From Dissophora ornata (taxonomy: Eukaryota > Mortierellomycota > Mortierellomycetes > Mortierellales > Mortierellaceae), in the NCBI GenBank assembly GCA_025201705.1, contig MU617135.1, forward strand, positions 1 to 22,041: 22,041 bases of DNA, given 5' to 3'. The stretch's first letter is position 1. The number at the start of each line of letters is the position of its first letter. The translations under genes were made by a program, and so were the position numbers. Under the pieces are notes generated by a model. That model saw nothing but the letters and a program-made list of their open reading frames with translations, searched no databases and had not been told where the DNA came from. Shown here in pieces: positions 1 through 10,979 of this stretch.

Positions 1-227
1 AAATGCAATTCAAAGACAGCTCAAAGGCAGACTGGTAAAGGCTTGAGCGCCAATAAGATCGTCCTGCTTGATAGACTAATACCAAACGGGTGACCCCAAA
101 AACACCTCGACTTGCTACATGAAAAAAAGCCAGCCTTGGACCGAGAAGGCTGATGCCACACCGTTGCTTACCGTAGCAATGCAGCATCTCGATCAAACTC
201 TCTTTGTCGAATGGCTCAATTTTGCAC

Positions 228-277
<50 letters not shown>

Positions 278-367
278 TGTGCGTTTTAGCGATGACAGTT
301 CCTGCATGTGGGTTGTACCCCCTTTAATAACGATCTATCTGCTATGCACGCAACAACAACCCCCATT
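1..367. other. 3' flank of the LDAH gene, no gene seen
   Basis: I see no coding region that matches a family here. The stretch lies downstream of the minus-strand hydrolase gene and probably holds its 3' untranslated region. An ATTAAA read on the minus strand at 328-323, about 40 nt beyond the stop codon, is a possible polyadenylation signal, although fungal signals are degenerate. The rest is unremarkable apart from the AG microsatellite. Confidence 0.5.
231..272. repeat. (AG)21 dinucleotide microsatellite
   Basis: An uninterrupted AG/CT dinucleotide run of 42 bp, about 100 bp past the LDAH stop codon. On the transcribed minus strand it reads as CT repeats. Such tracts are length-variable between strains. 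Confidence 0.97.
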
Positions 368-1629
368 CTAAAACTCGTTGATCCAGCCTCCTACCAAAAG
401 ACCCATGGCCTCACCATGGCCCAGCACAAACGCATGGACCATGCCTTGGTTGCACAGGTAGCTCTTGACCTTGGGGAATTGGTCCCGCATCTCATAATAA
501 TTCTCGATAGGACTCCACTCATCCGTCCGACCATAATAAAACACGAGTTTCGATGCATGCTCTTCAATCAGTTCCTTATCCATAATCTTGATCGCCTCCA
601 TTTCCTCACCCGCAAGAAACAAACAATTCTTGACCACTGAGCTATGTAGCAACAACTGCGACGTCACCTGCGCCATATCCTTTTGTTGACCAGTCACCAA
701 ACCAACAACTGACTGGAAAATCGCTGGCGCTGAAAAGAGGAAGCGTAAAGTGCTGACGGCACCTCCTGCGATGGATCGGGTGCTGGGCTTGAACAGAGGC
801 TTTAGCTTGCGACCATTGGGTGTGTCCGCAATCCTGTGGATAGTAGGGAACAACTCGAAGAGGTGCTCGATCCCGTGGTTGGGACGAGCCTTTAGCACGC
901 GGAGTGCCAGCCAGGACCCCATGGAGTGTCCTGCAAGAATGAACCTGGTTCCTACGGGATACATCTCTCGGAGTCGGTCCACAATGGCAATCTTACTCTC
1001 CACCTGTTCCTCGAGCGTGTACATCCTCGATGGATCGCTGACGTGACTTCCTGCTGAATGGCCCAAATGAGATGCTGGTTGTTTGGGCGTAGTAGGATAA
1101 AAAAAAGTGTTGAGTGGCGGGGGTACAAGTTGGACTGAACCACGATGCGATCATTGCAGTGTCCCCATCTCACATACCTCCAAAGATGTCGATATTTCCA
1201 TTGCAGGTGTCGTGTACAGTCTGGAGGAACGGGACATAGTAGTCGATCAGACCAGGGTTACCTAAATATTGGGCGGTTGTTGATGAAATGTCAGCAGCAG
1301 TTGTTTCACCTCGAATTTTGCATGCGTTTTGGTCGATCCGCAGACAGCTTAATATGTGACATGGGCGCAGCGGTACCAGGGATCATGAAGAGAACAGTGT
1401 TGTGTTGCTCCCCCTTGGAGTCTTTGGAAGACGGGAGTTGGCCCTTGGCTGGCCACCACAAGGTAGGCACATTCTCTCCCTGGACATTCCAGATAGCGCG
1501 CACGGGACTGTTGAAGAGTGTGGCAGGGTTTGTGGACGAGGTGGTCATGGTGGCTCGATTGAGTCGTTGCGAAAAGTATGGGGAGGTTGTAATGAGCAAT
1601 CGAGTGAAGCGGTAAACACCAAGGACCAT
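368..1629 (-). CDS. LDAH: Lipid-droplet-associated hydrolase family protein (alpha/beta hydrolase)
   Basis: Three exons on the minus strand: 1629-1377, 1261-1178 and 1074-368, giving 347 aa. The introns (1376-1262 and 1177-1075) are GT-AG and restore a continuous family signature: VLFMIPGNPGLIDYY at the first junction and DIFGASHLGHSAGS at the second. The nucleophile elbow GHSMG is at residues 161-165 (Ser163). The probable acid is Asp297 in YGRTDEWSP and the probable His is His326 in GMVHAF, completing a Ser-Asp-His triad. The length is close to animal LDAH (about 325 aa). The family acts at lipid droplets on neutral lipid or sterol esters; the exact substrate is debated and cannot be read here. 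The start at 1629 is the first ATG of the frame; Met28 (ATG at 1548) is an alternative. It is divergent from the 5-phosphatase gene. Confidence 0.9.
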
Positions 1630-1893
1630 GCAGCAGCAGGCAACTCGGGAACGTAATGCAAAAAAAAGGAGGGCGGAAGGCGGGAGAATCTACTGAAATA
1701 GTTGGTTCGGGCCCATTCAGATGTCTATTTCAGGGGATCTGTCGACCCACGGCAACGTGAGCTGGTCATCGGCATTCATTCGCAGCTGACACACGCCCCC
1801 CATTGTAATGTGTAAATATAATCCCGACGCTGCATCTCTACCAGGCTCTTGTCAACTACCCACACCAATCGTATCCCGCTCACCCTGCCTTGA
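1630..1893. promoter_or_regulatory. Divergent intergenic region between LDAH and the 5-phosphatase
   Basis: These 264 bp separate two start codons facing away from each other, so they probably carry both core promoters. An AT-rich TATA-like stretch (TAAATATAA) lies at 1813-1821, about 75 bp before the 5-phosphatase ATG. No other motif was recognised. Bidirectional use is inferred from the layout only. Confidence 0.45.
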
Positions 1894-1966
1894 ATGGGGT
1901 CCTGGGTGCCTACAATATCGAATTGGTTCTTCGCCGCCGAGGACCAGAACCAGGACGCTGTCGTGA
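1808..1966 (+). other. Possible upstream ORF overlapping the 5-phosphatase start
   Basis: An ATG at 1808 opens a 52-codon frame ending in TGA at 1964-1966. It is out of frame with, and runs across, the main ATG at 1894. If transcripts begin upstream of 1808 this would lower initiation at the main start; if they begin later it has no effect. No family similarity was recognised in the product. Confidence 0.3.
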
Positions 1967-4900
1967 CTGTCTCTAATCGATCAAACCCGCCCACTCTGTC
2001 GGTGCCGTCTGTTCAACCCAACGCCCAGGAACTGGCAACACAGACGCTGCCTGTGCATGTTCAAGGACACGAGCCAGAGCACGAGCAAAACCGAGGACAA
2101 GGACAGTGTCCGATCGAACAAGCGGCTGATAATCCAAACCCAACAACCCAAACGCAGCAGCGTCAACAGTGCGACAGTATTCCACAAAACACACAACAGC
2201 AGAAGCAACATTCCGGCCCCATTCATCCGCCCAGTGTAAGCGTCTTTTTTTTATATTCCTGTTTGACCTTGGTGCAGTCCTTTGCAATATGGATGACCAA
2301 GCATAAATAGCTTTGTCGTCCCCCCCCAGTAAAATGGAATTGCCGGCTCCGTTGCGCAGGGTATATTGATAGCTTCATTGTTCTAATAGATTGCTCCATC
2401 GGTCAAGGATACATTTACCGGCTCGGCATCGGAGGAAATACGGCCGAAACCTATAATCTCCAACACTGCTACTACAACAGCTTCTTCAACCATCGAGCAC
2501 AAGAGTCCTAGAGAGCAAGGCGTGCAAGACATTATTGACCATCAAGCAGACCAAGATGACAACAACAACAACAACGCCCCAACAAAGACCGAGGACACTT
2601 GCCTCCCAACCAATCCGAATATCGGGATGCGCGGGGTCGTTCGTGCCATCGAATGGATGCTTAGTGCCAGTAAACCCTCAGATATGACAAAACCCTCCGG
2701 TGCGGATTATGACAGTGGGTCAGAGAAAGACCATGACCATGGCCAAGGTCAGGAAACATCCTCCCCCGAAACCAGCGGTAGGAAGGGGAAGAAGAACTTT
2801 CAGAAATCACCTCCACCCAGACCTACTATGTCGAGAACTAGGCTAAAGGTCTTTGTCGGCACTTGGAACATGATGGGACAGATGCCTCGGACCCACGATG
2901 GCTTGACTGGCTTTATAGACGTAGGACATCCAGCATCACAACGGAGTTCGAAACAGGATCCCTCTGAACAGCATCCAAATTCGCAAAAGATTGGACGCTC
3001 AGAGACAGCACCTCCCCTCTCTACACCGCAAACATCCAGTGGCAGTCTCCATTCGAGTATAGAGAATGACTATGGGATTTCACAGCTAAAGAATCATGCC
3101 AACGGACTCTTCAATCGAATCAAACGTGTCAATCGTGGTTTCCGTTCCAATCCAAAGTCCTCACCGTCCGGTGAAAGCCTGCCTAGCTATCATCACTCTA
3201 CCGACCCTTTATTTCAAAGTTCAACACCGGGGGTCCTGAAAGAACCCTTCTTGGAAATGAATAGTGGTTCGCCTTATCACATTGTGGCTATTAACACTCA
3301 AGAATGTGAACGAGAGATTAGAGAGGCAGTGATATTTCCTTCCAAGATAGCATGGGAAAAACGTCTTCAGACGGCATTGGGACCTGATTATGTGATGATC
3401 AAGACAGAGACCATGGCAGCGTTACATTTGGCGGTTTTCGTTTGGAAGCCTATCGAGGATCTTGTTAGCGGTAAGTGGGGAATACATTTCGACACGGAAA
3501 AATAGACCATGTTGAAGCATGAAAACAAGGAAATATTTTTCTCACAAAAAGGATCTGTTCTGTTGTGCTGCCCAAATTTCCAACTTTCAAAAATCCAGCT
3601 GTGGACTCGTCTACGGTGGCAACCGGAATCGGCGGGATAGTAGGGAACAAAGGAGCTGTCGCGATCTCAGTCTATCTTGGGAGCATGTCCTTCCTGTTTG
3701 TGAATTCACATCTGACGGGTATGGGTTTCTGTAACAAAGTGTAAAAAAATTCTGTCTTTTTATTCCGTACGAACAGCGCTTATATAAAACTCACTCTCTT
3801 ATTCCTCCCGAACCATTAGCCCACCAGGGCAACACTCAAGCTCGAAACAATGACTATAATAGAATCATTCATGAGCTTCAACTGAACGACGCACCCAAGA
3901 GCTCGGCAGGGCTATGGTATTTCAAAGGAGACATGAAACTTCGCCGTCACTACAACGTATCCCCATCACAAAAACCGTTTCCCCCTGGGAAGAATGGGAA
4001 AGGAGATACGGACCAAGACGGTGGTGGTGGCGGTGGCGGCGGCGAGAAAAAATTGAATAGAAATGTCATCAGTGATGATATCAAGCGGAAAATAAGAGAA
4101 GTTTTACAGGCCGACACAAAGGCGACAGAGGATCAGCATCGTAATGGACAAGGGAGCAAAGCCAGTGGCGATGGTACTGACCAGACGCAGACCGATATTA
4201 CAGATCAGTTTGATTATACCTTTTGGGCGGGAGATTTAAACTATCGCGTAGATCTCACCCGGGCGCAGGCCAATGAATGCTTAGAGAAGGGAGACTTGGA
4301 AGTAAGGGCCATATCTAGTGCCTGTATTTGGGCTTTTTTTTTTTTTTTTTTTGCTGTAGTGTCAAGCTCCAACTCTTACCTTTTCCCCATTGACAACAGA
4401 CCATGCTAGCGCACGATCAGCTGACGAGTCAACGAAACAAAGGAGCAGTCTTTGACGGGTTCATGGAGGCTCCAATCCATTTCAAACCCACCTACAAGTT
4501 TGATCCGCTCGTTGCCTCGTCCGACAGTCGCCTGATCAGGAATCGACAAAAGGCTTTACAGAGACCAAAGTCCATGCTAAACTTTTCACTCGAGGACTCA
4601 TCTCCCACTCTTTCACCTACTCCATCCATGTACATGCTGGATAGCAACAAGTCTTGTCCTACTCTGTTGATGGATGCAAATATGGGTATCGTGGGGCCTA
4701 AAGCTTGGAAGTTGCCTCAAGACCCGAGTACGGTAGTTGAGGAGAAGAAGCAGCAGCAGCAACAACATCATAGTCGCGCAGAGAGCGCTTCAAGCGACAG
4801 TAGTAGCAGTAGTGGTGGTAGTCATGTTGATGGTATCACTAAAACAGAAGCAGGAGCAGCAACACCACGGAGCGGCATAAAACATCCATTGGACGCCGAA

Positions 4901-5953
4901 GCCCGTAGTGAGTACTATAACAAGGCCCAGAAATATGGATTGACCGTCTCTAAAGCGATGAAAAAAGCTATTCGTCACCACCATCGTCGACACTCTGACC
5001 ATCTGGTTGTCCATGTTCTCAATCCGGGTGCTAAAGTCGGAGATGCCACCTTTTTCGATGAGAGTCCAACGGAGAGTCCTCAATGTCCGTCCACTCCAGC
5101 AGATCAGGAACGCGCACAAAGAAGACCGGTCGCGGAGGGCCGTTCAAGCAACACGGCAGTACAGTGGGATGGAATGCTGCTGGAAGATGAAAAAGGATCG
5201 AGTCCTCGGCCGTCGAGACCCCCCTTCAAAGAGGAGGAGCAATGGTCTATAGATCATGAGCGGCAACTAGAGAGGGAAAAGATGTTGAGGATGGTGCGGT
5301 ACGACACTAGCAGCAAGCAGCGAGTTCCATCATGGACAGATCGTATCCTGTGGAAATCAACGGGTGGCAACTATTACTTGCCCTCGGAGATTGGGGATGA
5401 TACCCGGAGTAATGTCCACGGTGTGAGTGCAGGAAAGGGATGGAGTCTCTTGAACAAGAACCGGGGTAAGACGTCTGCGTCTGGAGGAGGAGGGGGAGCA
5501 TCCACTACGCCACATGCTGAAGGAGTCTTGGAGAATCGGGTGGAACAAGGCGCAGGAGCACAAGCGGCGGCGTCAACATCCGGATTAATGTTCAATCTAG
5601 GCAAGAACAAGTCGAAGGACTCTGACTCGGAAGTGAAAATGGGTTTATTCGAGAGTATCAAAGAGTTTCATCATCATCACTCGGGATTCAGGAACAGACA
5701 CGAGTCGACAGCGCGACCGCCAGTGTGCGTAGAGGATGAGGATCGAGCAGCGGTGATCGTGAAGGAGTATAAAGCCCATCATGATATAGGGTTGTTCTCG
5801 GACCATCGACCAGTGACTGCAGTCTTTGCGGTTCGTTTTGACTGGAACTTGACAGATCGAGGTGTCATTGGAGGTGGTGTCTCCCGAGGTGCTGGAGAGG
5901 GACCGAGTCGATGGGGTCCATTAGATAGGATGCTCGAGAGGATGCCAAAGTAG
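1894..5953 (+). CDS. Inositol polyphosphate 5-phosphatase (type II catalytic domain)
   Basis: Five exons: 1894-2235, 2390-3470, 3599-3718, 3820-4301 and 4400-5953 (1192 aa). All introns are GT-AG and keep frame. It removes the 5-phosphate from phosphoinositides or inositol phosphates. The family signatures appear in order: FVGTWN (to Asn274), NTQE with the metal-binding Glu419, GNKGAV (490-495), VNSHLTAHQ (509-517), FWAGDLNYR (649-657), PSWTDRIL (985-992) and SDHRPV (1142-1147). The first 265 residues are polar and disordered. Unusually, the core is spread out: about 135 residues lie between GTWN and NTQE, about 264 between YKFDP (711) and YDTSSKQRV (976), and about 147 between the last two signatures, all rich in Ser, Gln, Gly or His. 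There is a Gly8 run in exon 4. No SAC1 domain is present, so it is not a synaptojanin. ATG 1894 directly follows an in-frame TGA. Which phosphoinositide it uses cannot be told. Confidence 0.93.
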
Positions 5954-6166
5954 CCAAGTAGCCCACATTATTGTCAAATAGTAGTAGTAATACCCAAAAT
6001 ACACCAACACGCTTCGTGTTGACCCTTAAGTGGCTTTTGGACCTGATCACAAAAAACGATCTCTTCGAAACTCCCCACTTTGCCCATTTCAGCAACTCAC
6101 CCACAAATCGCCCACACCACGCCACGAACTAGCGTTGCGAAGACATAGAGAGAGAGGCAGCCTACC
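5954..6166. promoter_or_regulatory. Tandem intergenic spacer before the pinin-like gene
   Basis: This 213-bp spacer lies between the 5-phosphatase stop and the pinin-like ATG on the same strand. It must hold the first gene's 3' end and the second gene's promoter. No clear AATAAA or TATA box is visible. Confidence 0.4.
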
Positions 6167-7527
6167 ATGACGAGCAACAGGTGATTACTTGCACAAGCAT
6201 GGGAGCCAGCCAAAAAAAAACTCCCCCTGCCCTTGTGCTTGAAATGACAATCAATTCTGGTTTTACTAAACAAAGCATGAGGGGCCAATTTTTTTTTTTT
6301 TTCCAATATAGAATCGTATCCTCCACAATCGTGCGCCCAGAGGCAGACTTGAGGGACGACCGTAGGAAGCGTTCCTTCCCGGATGCTCCAGAGCCATCTC
6401 GCCGAAGTAACGTCTCTTCCCGTCTCGGCAACCTGTCATCATCGTCCTCCACATCAACAACAGCAGCTGCAGCAGGGGATGCTTTCACTGGATCAAATTC
6501 AGCAACAGCAACAGCCATTGCAGACGCTCCATCCACTTCCGCCACTTCCGCCACCGCCGCCGCCGCCGTAACAGATAGGACTTCCACCACGGTAGATGGT
6601 ACCACTAGCAACGGGAAGATGACAGCAGCGCGGGACGAAAGTGACGTGACAGAACCGGAGGATCGGACAAAACGCGCGCGTATTTCTGCCAACCCTCAGG
6701 AAGATACCAAACGCGGTCGACGTATGATGGGTATGATTCTCGGGACATTGTCACAATTTAAGAATCAACAACAACAAAGGTCAACTGCGTCAGGCACTGG
6801 CGGTAGTAGTAGTAATAGTAGTTCGGGGTTGGCGTCGAGAGAGGCACTGGAAGAACGTGTGCGGGAGAAATTGAGAAGGGAGCAAGAGTTGAATGAAGAG
6901 AGGAGGAAGAAGGAAAGTCAGGAACGGGAAGATCGAATGAGACAACAGTTGCTCGACAGACAAGCTTCTCAGAAAGTAAGTTGGAAAGAAAGAAAAAAAA
7001 AATGCAGAGCGAGATCATTCCCTCCCTCAGTGTTGAGATAAAATCTGACTCTTTTTAATTTTTTTGTTTTCTAGGCGAGGCAAAAGAAAGGCGTGAAAGG
7101 GTGGGAGAACGGCTACCTCCTGACAGAGACACGGCCGCGTCTGAGATATATGCCTAAGGTCATGAACGAGACGACGAGGAGAAAATTCGAGGCTCAAAAC
7201 GGCGGACGAGGCAAAGGCAATACTTCATCCGCATCAGTATCAGCACCAGCACCGGTAACCTCCACAGGCTTCACCGACACTGTGTCAGATGACAGGACGG
7301 TAGCGGCATCAGAGTTGGCAGCGAGCATGGATCTGGACATGGAAGACGTCGTTGTCGTCGCGGATGTAAAAGACGAAAAGGTTCCAAAGAATAGTAAGAG
7401 TCCTATCTCTAACGCCTCTTCTACGACTGTGCCAAATTCTCCAACCGCAGCAACGAAAGAGATTACGGAAGAGAGTTCAAAATCTGGAGGGGAACAAGAA
7501 GAGTTGATCAATATTAGTCTCGTGTAG
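6167..7527 (+). CDS. PNN: Pinin/SDK/memA-domain protein, probable splicing-associated factor
   Basis: Three exons: 6167-6180, 6312-6975 and 7075-7527, giving 376 aa. The tiny first exon encodes MTSN plus two bases of an Arg codon. Its intron (6181-6311) starts GTGATT and ends in a T-rich tract plus AATATAG. The second intron (6976-7074) has GTAAGT and a strong TTTTCTAG end. Residues 139-155 (RGRRMMGMILGTLSQFK) match the start of the pinin/SDK/memA domain. A highly charged Arg/Glu helix, likely coiled coil, follows at about 181-226, and YLLTETRPRLRYMPK (about 240-254) is the domain's conserved end. Both flanks are Ser/Thr/Ala-rich and disordered, with many Val/Asp near the C-terminus. In animals pinin is a nuclear protein of the exon-junction/ASAP-type splicing complex; the fungal role is inferred from the domain. 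A longer N-terminus read through the first intron would include a Phe run and is rejected. Confidence 0.88.
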
Positions 7528-7834
7528 AACGCGCCCAAGCCAAGGGAGAAGGGGAGGGGATTTTTTTTTTTCTTTCTTGTGGGGATTAAAATCAAAAAAG
7601 ACACATGTCCCCCACTATAACCGCACCACGGTGGAGCTACATATCGTCAAGGGGGGGGGGGCCTTTCATGATTGCTATTTACCACTGGACTTGGACAGAT
7701 ACCTGCATGTGTGCAAAATATTATTACATTACGCGAGTTCATGTAGGGAGCAAACGTTGTAAAAAAAAAAAATAAAAAATATATAATGAAATTTTGGTAC
7801 ACTATAAAAAAGGTCTCTCTCTCTATCTCTCTCT
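7528..7834. other. Convergent intergenic region (3' ends of two genes)
   Basis: The plus-strand pinin-like gene and the minus-strand amine-oxidase-like gene converge here. The region is rich in homopolymers: a T run at 7561-7571, a G run at 7651-7660, and an A-rich stretch around 7761-7780 containing AATAAA at 7771-7776. That AATAAA is a possible plus-strand polyadenylation signal, about 245 bp past the stop. A CT-rich tract at 7814-7836 abuts the minus-strand stop codon. No gene is seen. Confidence 0.5.
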
Positions 7835-7836
7835 CT
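7814..7836. repeat. Imperfect CT dinucleotide tract
   Basis: An interrupted CT repeat touches the stop codon of the minus-strand flavoprotein gene. On the coding strand it reads as AG repeats at the start of the 3' untranslated region. Confidence 0.85.
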
Positions 7837-10800
7837 ATGCGAGCGCCCATCGACTACCATCGAATCCTGCGCTCTCAATCATAAACACCGACCACCACTG
7901 CACGATCGCCGCAATGTAAAGCAGTAGCATCCATGCCACCTCAACATAGACATTCGACGTCCATGATCCCACAGCACTCATAAAGTGTCCATCCCCAGAG
8001 CTTGCAAGTCGACCCCGCTGAGCGTCCTGACGAGCCTTCTCCTGCTCCTCCCAGATACGCTCATCTTCCAGTGTATCCTTCCATGCAGTCTTGAAGTACA
8101 CAGCGCTAGCAGAGTTGTCGTCGATAGGGTCATGCTCAAGTTCGTCCTTGCGTCTCATACGGCGTTCACGCATAGGTTCGTCGCGCTTCAGGAAGGATTC
8201 TTTCGAGGCGGAGATAGATGTGGCTAGATGGCGAGTCGGTTCTGCGGCAATAATACGTTCCATGACTTGTACAGCGCTGACGACACATCCCTCCAACAGA
8301 GGGATACCAGGGTATGCATAACTTCCGACGAACCAGACACGATCCGCAACGACAGCAGCGGGGGTAGTAGTAGTAGTAGTAGACTCTTCCTCGGATGCAG
8401 AAAGTAGACGCGTAGATTGATCATCCATTTGTTGGTTGAGTTCATCCACAGCTCTCATCGATTCTGGGTTCACAACCGCGCGTTCGAACCATGCGGAGGA
8501 AATGACGGTGTCGGGTTTTGGTTGAAAAATCGGGTTGGTGGTTTGTAGGAACTTGGTGGTGGTACCCAAGGATGAAGCAGTGTTGTTCATGATATGAGTT
8601 GCCATGGCCGAATTGTGGCTCTGGGATGCTGTAGAGACAGGTGTCAAGGATCCACTGTAGATATCAGGACTTGAGATACCAGAGTCATGACCACCTTTCC
8701 TCCTGTTCTTAAGCTCCGATTCGTTGGTAACGGATGGCTTGATCGAAAATCCTGTCGATTGTTGCTGCTGCTGCTCCAGCTTGGCAGTCACCTTGTCGAG
8801 CGGGGAGGCAAGGATATCGGCATTCGTTGATTTTGCAATATTCAACAGTCTCCATGAAGCTGGATCCTTGGGCAAGAATGAAGTGTCAGTGTGACAGACA
8901 ACCTGTGTTCTCTCATAAGGGAATTTCGATAATGTCTTGATCTGACGGTAGAATGGATGGTGTCTAGAAATGTTTTCGACAGTGACATTATTGGGTGTCT
9001 CGGGGTCTGTGAGATCATGTTCCTCTTTACGTCCGTAATTGGAATCGTCATCATCCTTGTCACGGGAAGTGACAAACGGTTTGGGCAATGGTTTGCTAGC
9101 CCTTTGTCCAGCCAACATGGCGGCAGCTTGGTTGGCTTGTGTCGCAAAAATAACGTGGTCGAATTCTCTGCGTACACCATAAGAGTCGATTAAAATGATC
9201 GGTCCTGAAGTGGACGATGATGGACCGCCGGCTTCGATGATCTTCTCGACCATAGTATTATAGTGAATCGTACCAATGTTCTTGGACAAGTTCTCTGTCA
9301 CTTCCCTAACACCCGAGGAAACAAACTGCATGCGTCCAAAGGGCATACAACGTGCCACATACTCGAGAACAACACATGCTGGGTACTCCATCATGCGTTC
9401 GAAGCTACAGGTGCAGACACATGCGAAAAGCGGGACGAAGAAGGCCGAAAAGTCGTGACTGTATCCTCCACTGACCAAGAATTCGCGTAAACTAGCCTGA
9501 CGACCATTACCCCATTCAGTAGGGTCCTTGCCAATCTCCATCATTCGTCCTTGGGTCATGAACTCTTTTGATACTGTGAGCATCTTGACGTAATCTCGTG
9601 CGATGCGGTAGTAACCCAGGAGACGACGACCGAATGGGTATGGGTTGAGGATCGAGAGGGGTGGTAGATCTGGGAGTGTGATGGTGTGATCGCTGCTCAC
9701 TTTGTAGGAACGGGAGGAGAGGTAGGGTGCCTCGATGTTGACATCTTTTGTCAGTCGGCTAGATGGTGTTGAGTCTGTTGTGGAGGTGTTTGAATCGAAG
9801 GTGACGTCAAAGCAGGCGAGGGTGTTGTCTGCATCATGGAACTTGACACCGATGGACCGATAGAGACGGACGAGGTTGGGGTAGTACTCTAGCGGGGGAG
9901 GAGGAACGAGGGTTAGAGAATGGTGCACAGACAGTGCAGCAGAATACGCGTCTAGAGGAGTGTGCAGGTTGTGTGGGGCTCATTTGATATTTTATGCACG
10001 GTGACGAGGGCCAAGAGGGGCGCGCCATGTTGTTGGGTCGTGTTGCTTGGTCATCACATTCGATGGGTGTGTTAGAAACACATATCGCGCACTTTCGCAA
10101 CTTTTCTTGGCTGCGCAAAAATGATTGTATTCGCCCAAGGGCGATTCCATGATCGAAGAGGGAGGGGGAAACTGGTTTTTTGTGAAATCTCGGTTCCCCT
10201 CTTCACTGTCTAATTCCCGCCAAAAATCCATTTCCTCCCCCCAATCGAAACAAATCAGCGATCGAGGAACAGACCGGTACGTCTCGATCACATCCGATCC
10301 AGAAAAACCATGGTCCAAACATGAGATAGATTGCAATGTTCCACATCTCTCTCCCATGCCCACATGCAGCTCAAACTCACCTGGAAAGAAGCTTCGCATC
10401 GGTACATCCATGCGACCCTCGACATGCTCGTGGTTGGGGTCACCATTGTCACGTCCCGCTGCCTCTGCACACTTTTGACAAGGACAGGTTACGGAGAGAG
10501 AGGCGGCGTCCATGCCTGTTTTACAAAAAAAAATGCCACGTGTAACAAAAGTCAGTTTTCACTTTTTTTTTGACGCTAACCCAACACATTTCGAGTCCTG
10601 GCATATGCTCTGTTTCCTTTTGCACCTTATTACCTAATTTATGTGCCTTCTCAAAGAGTTCAACATCAATCCCCTGGTCTCCCTGACCATCGTCCGAGTG
10701 AAGGGAAGAGAGGATATGAGCAACGGTCAGACCAGCCAGACCAGATCCAACAACTGCCACCCTGAGTTTGCGTGCTGGTGATTGCGTTGCACTTTCTATG

Positions 10801-10979
10801 GGGTTGCTGGTCTGAAGGGAGGGCGTGACGAGATCGTTTGCACTTGGGTAATTTGAGGCCGGGATATCGTCTCGTTGTCCACCGCGGATAGTGTCCTTCA
10901 TGTGGGTTATGGACTCTTCCTTGGGAAGGGACAAGGAAGAGAAGGAGGACGAGCGTTCTCTTGTCAAGCTGGCAGGCAT
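7835..10979 (-). CDS. FAD-dependent amine-oxidase-like protein (COG2907-type), membrane-anchored
   Basis: Three exons on the minus strand: 10979-10634, 10515-10381 and 9888-7835 (844 aa). Introns are GT-AG (donors GTAATA and GTGAGT), and the joins give EKAHKLGMDAASL and MRSFFPEYYPNL, both typical of the family. An N-terminal Rossmann FAD-binding motif VVGSGLAGL is at residues 76-84, after about 70 polar residues. The segment VVCHTDTSFLPKD, followed later by VWFVGSYAYPGIPLLEG, is the FAD/substrate-side pattern of predicted NAD/FAD-binding amine oxidoreductases. A hydrophobic segment at about 806-830 is a likely membrane anchor near the C-terminus. A CPCQKC cluster at 126-131, with His/Asp/Glu after it, sits between GMDAAS and the RMDVPMR motif. 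Exon 3 contains a long Ser/Thr-rich insertion of about 150 residues. The substrate is unknown: relatives include desaturase-like and amine-oxidase-like flavoproteins. The start is the first ATG of the open frame. Confidence 0.85.

Noticed and set aside
308..640. Plus-strand ORF over the LDAH 3' end
   Set aside because: Antisense to the exon carrying the catalytic Asp and His; no independent support.
1145..1615. Plus-strand ORF opposite the LDAH exons
   Set aside because: It is the antisense shadow of a well-supported gene and has no family features.
3930..4410. Separate short gene over 3933-4409
   Set aside because: It is exon 4 of the 5-phosphatase reading on into intron 4, where the T homopolymer gives a Phe run. 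The GTAAGG donor at 4302 and CAG acceptor at 4399 restore the catalytic domain.
6181..7041. Longer N-terminus for the pinin-like protein reading through 6181-6311
   Set aside because: It would include a Phe5 run from a T homopolymer. The segment has a GT donor and a pyrimidine-rich AG acceptor, and splicing from ATG 6167 keeps the frame.
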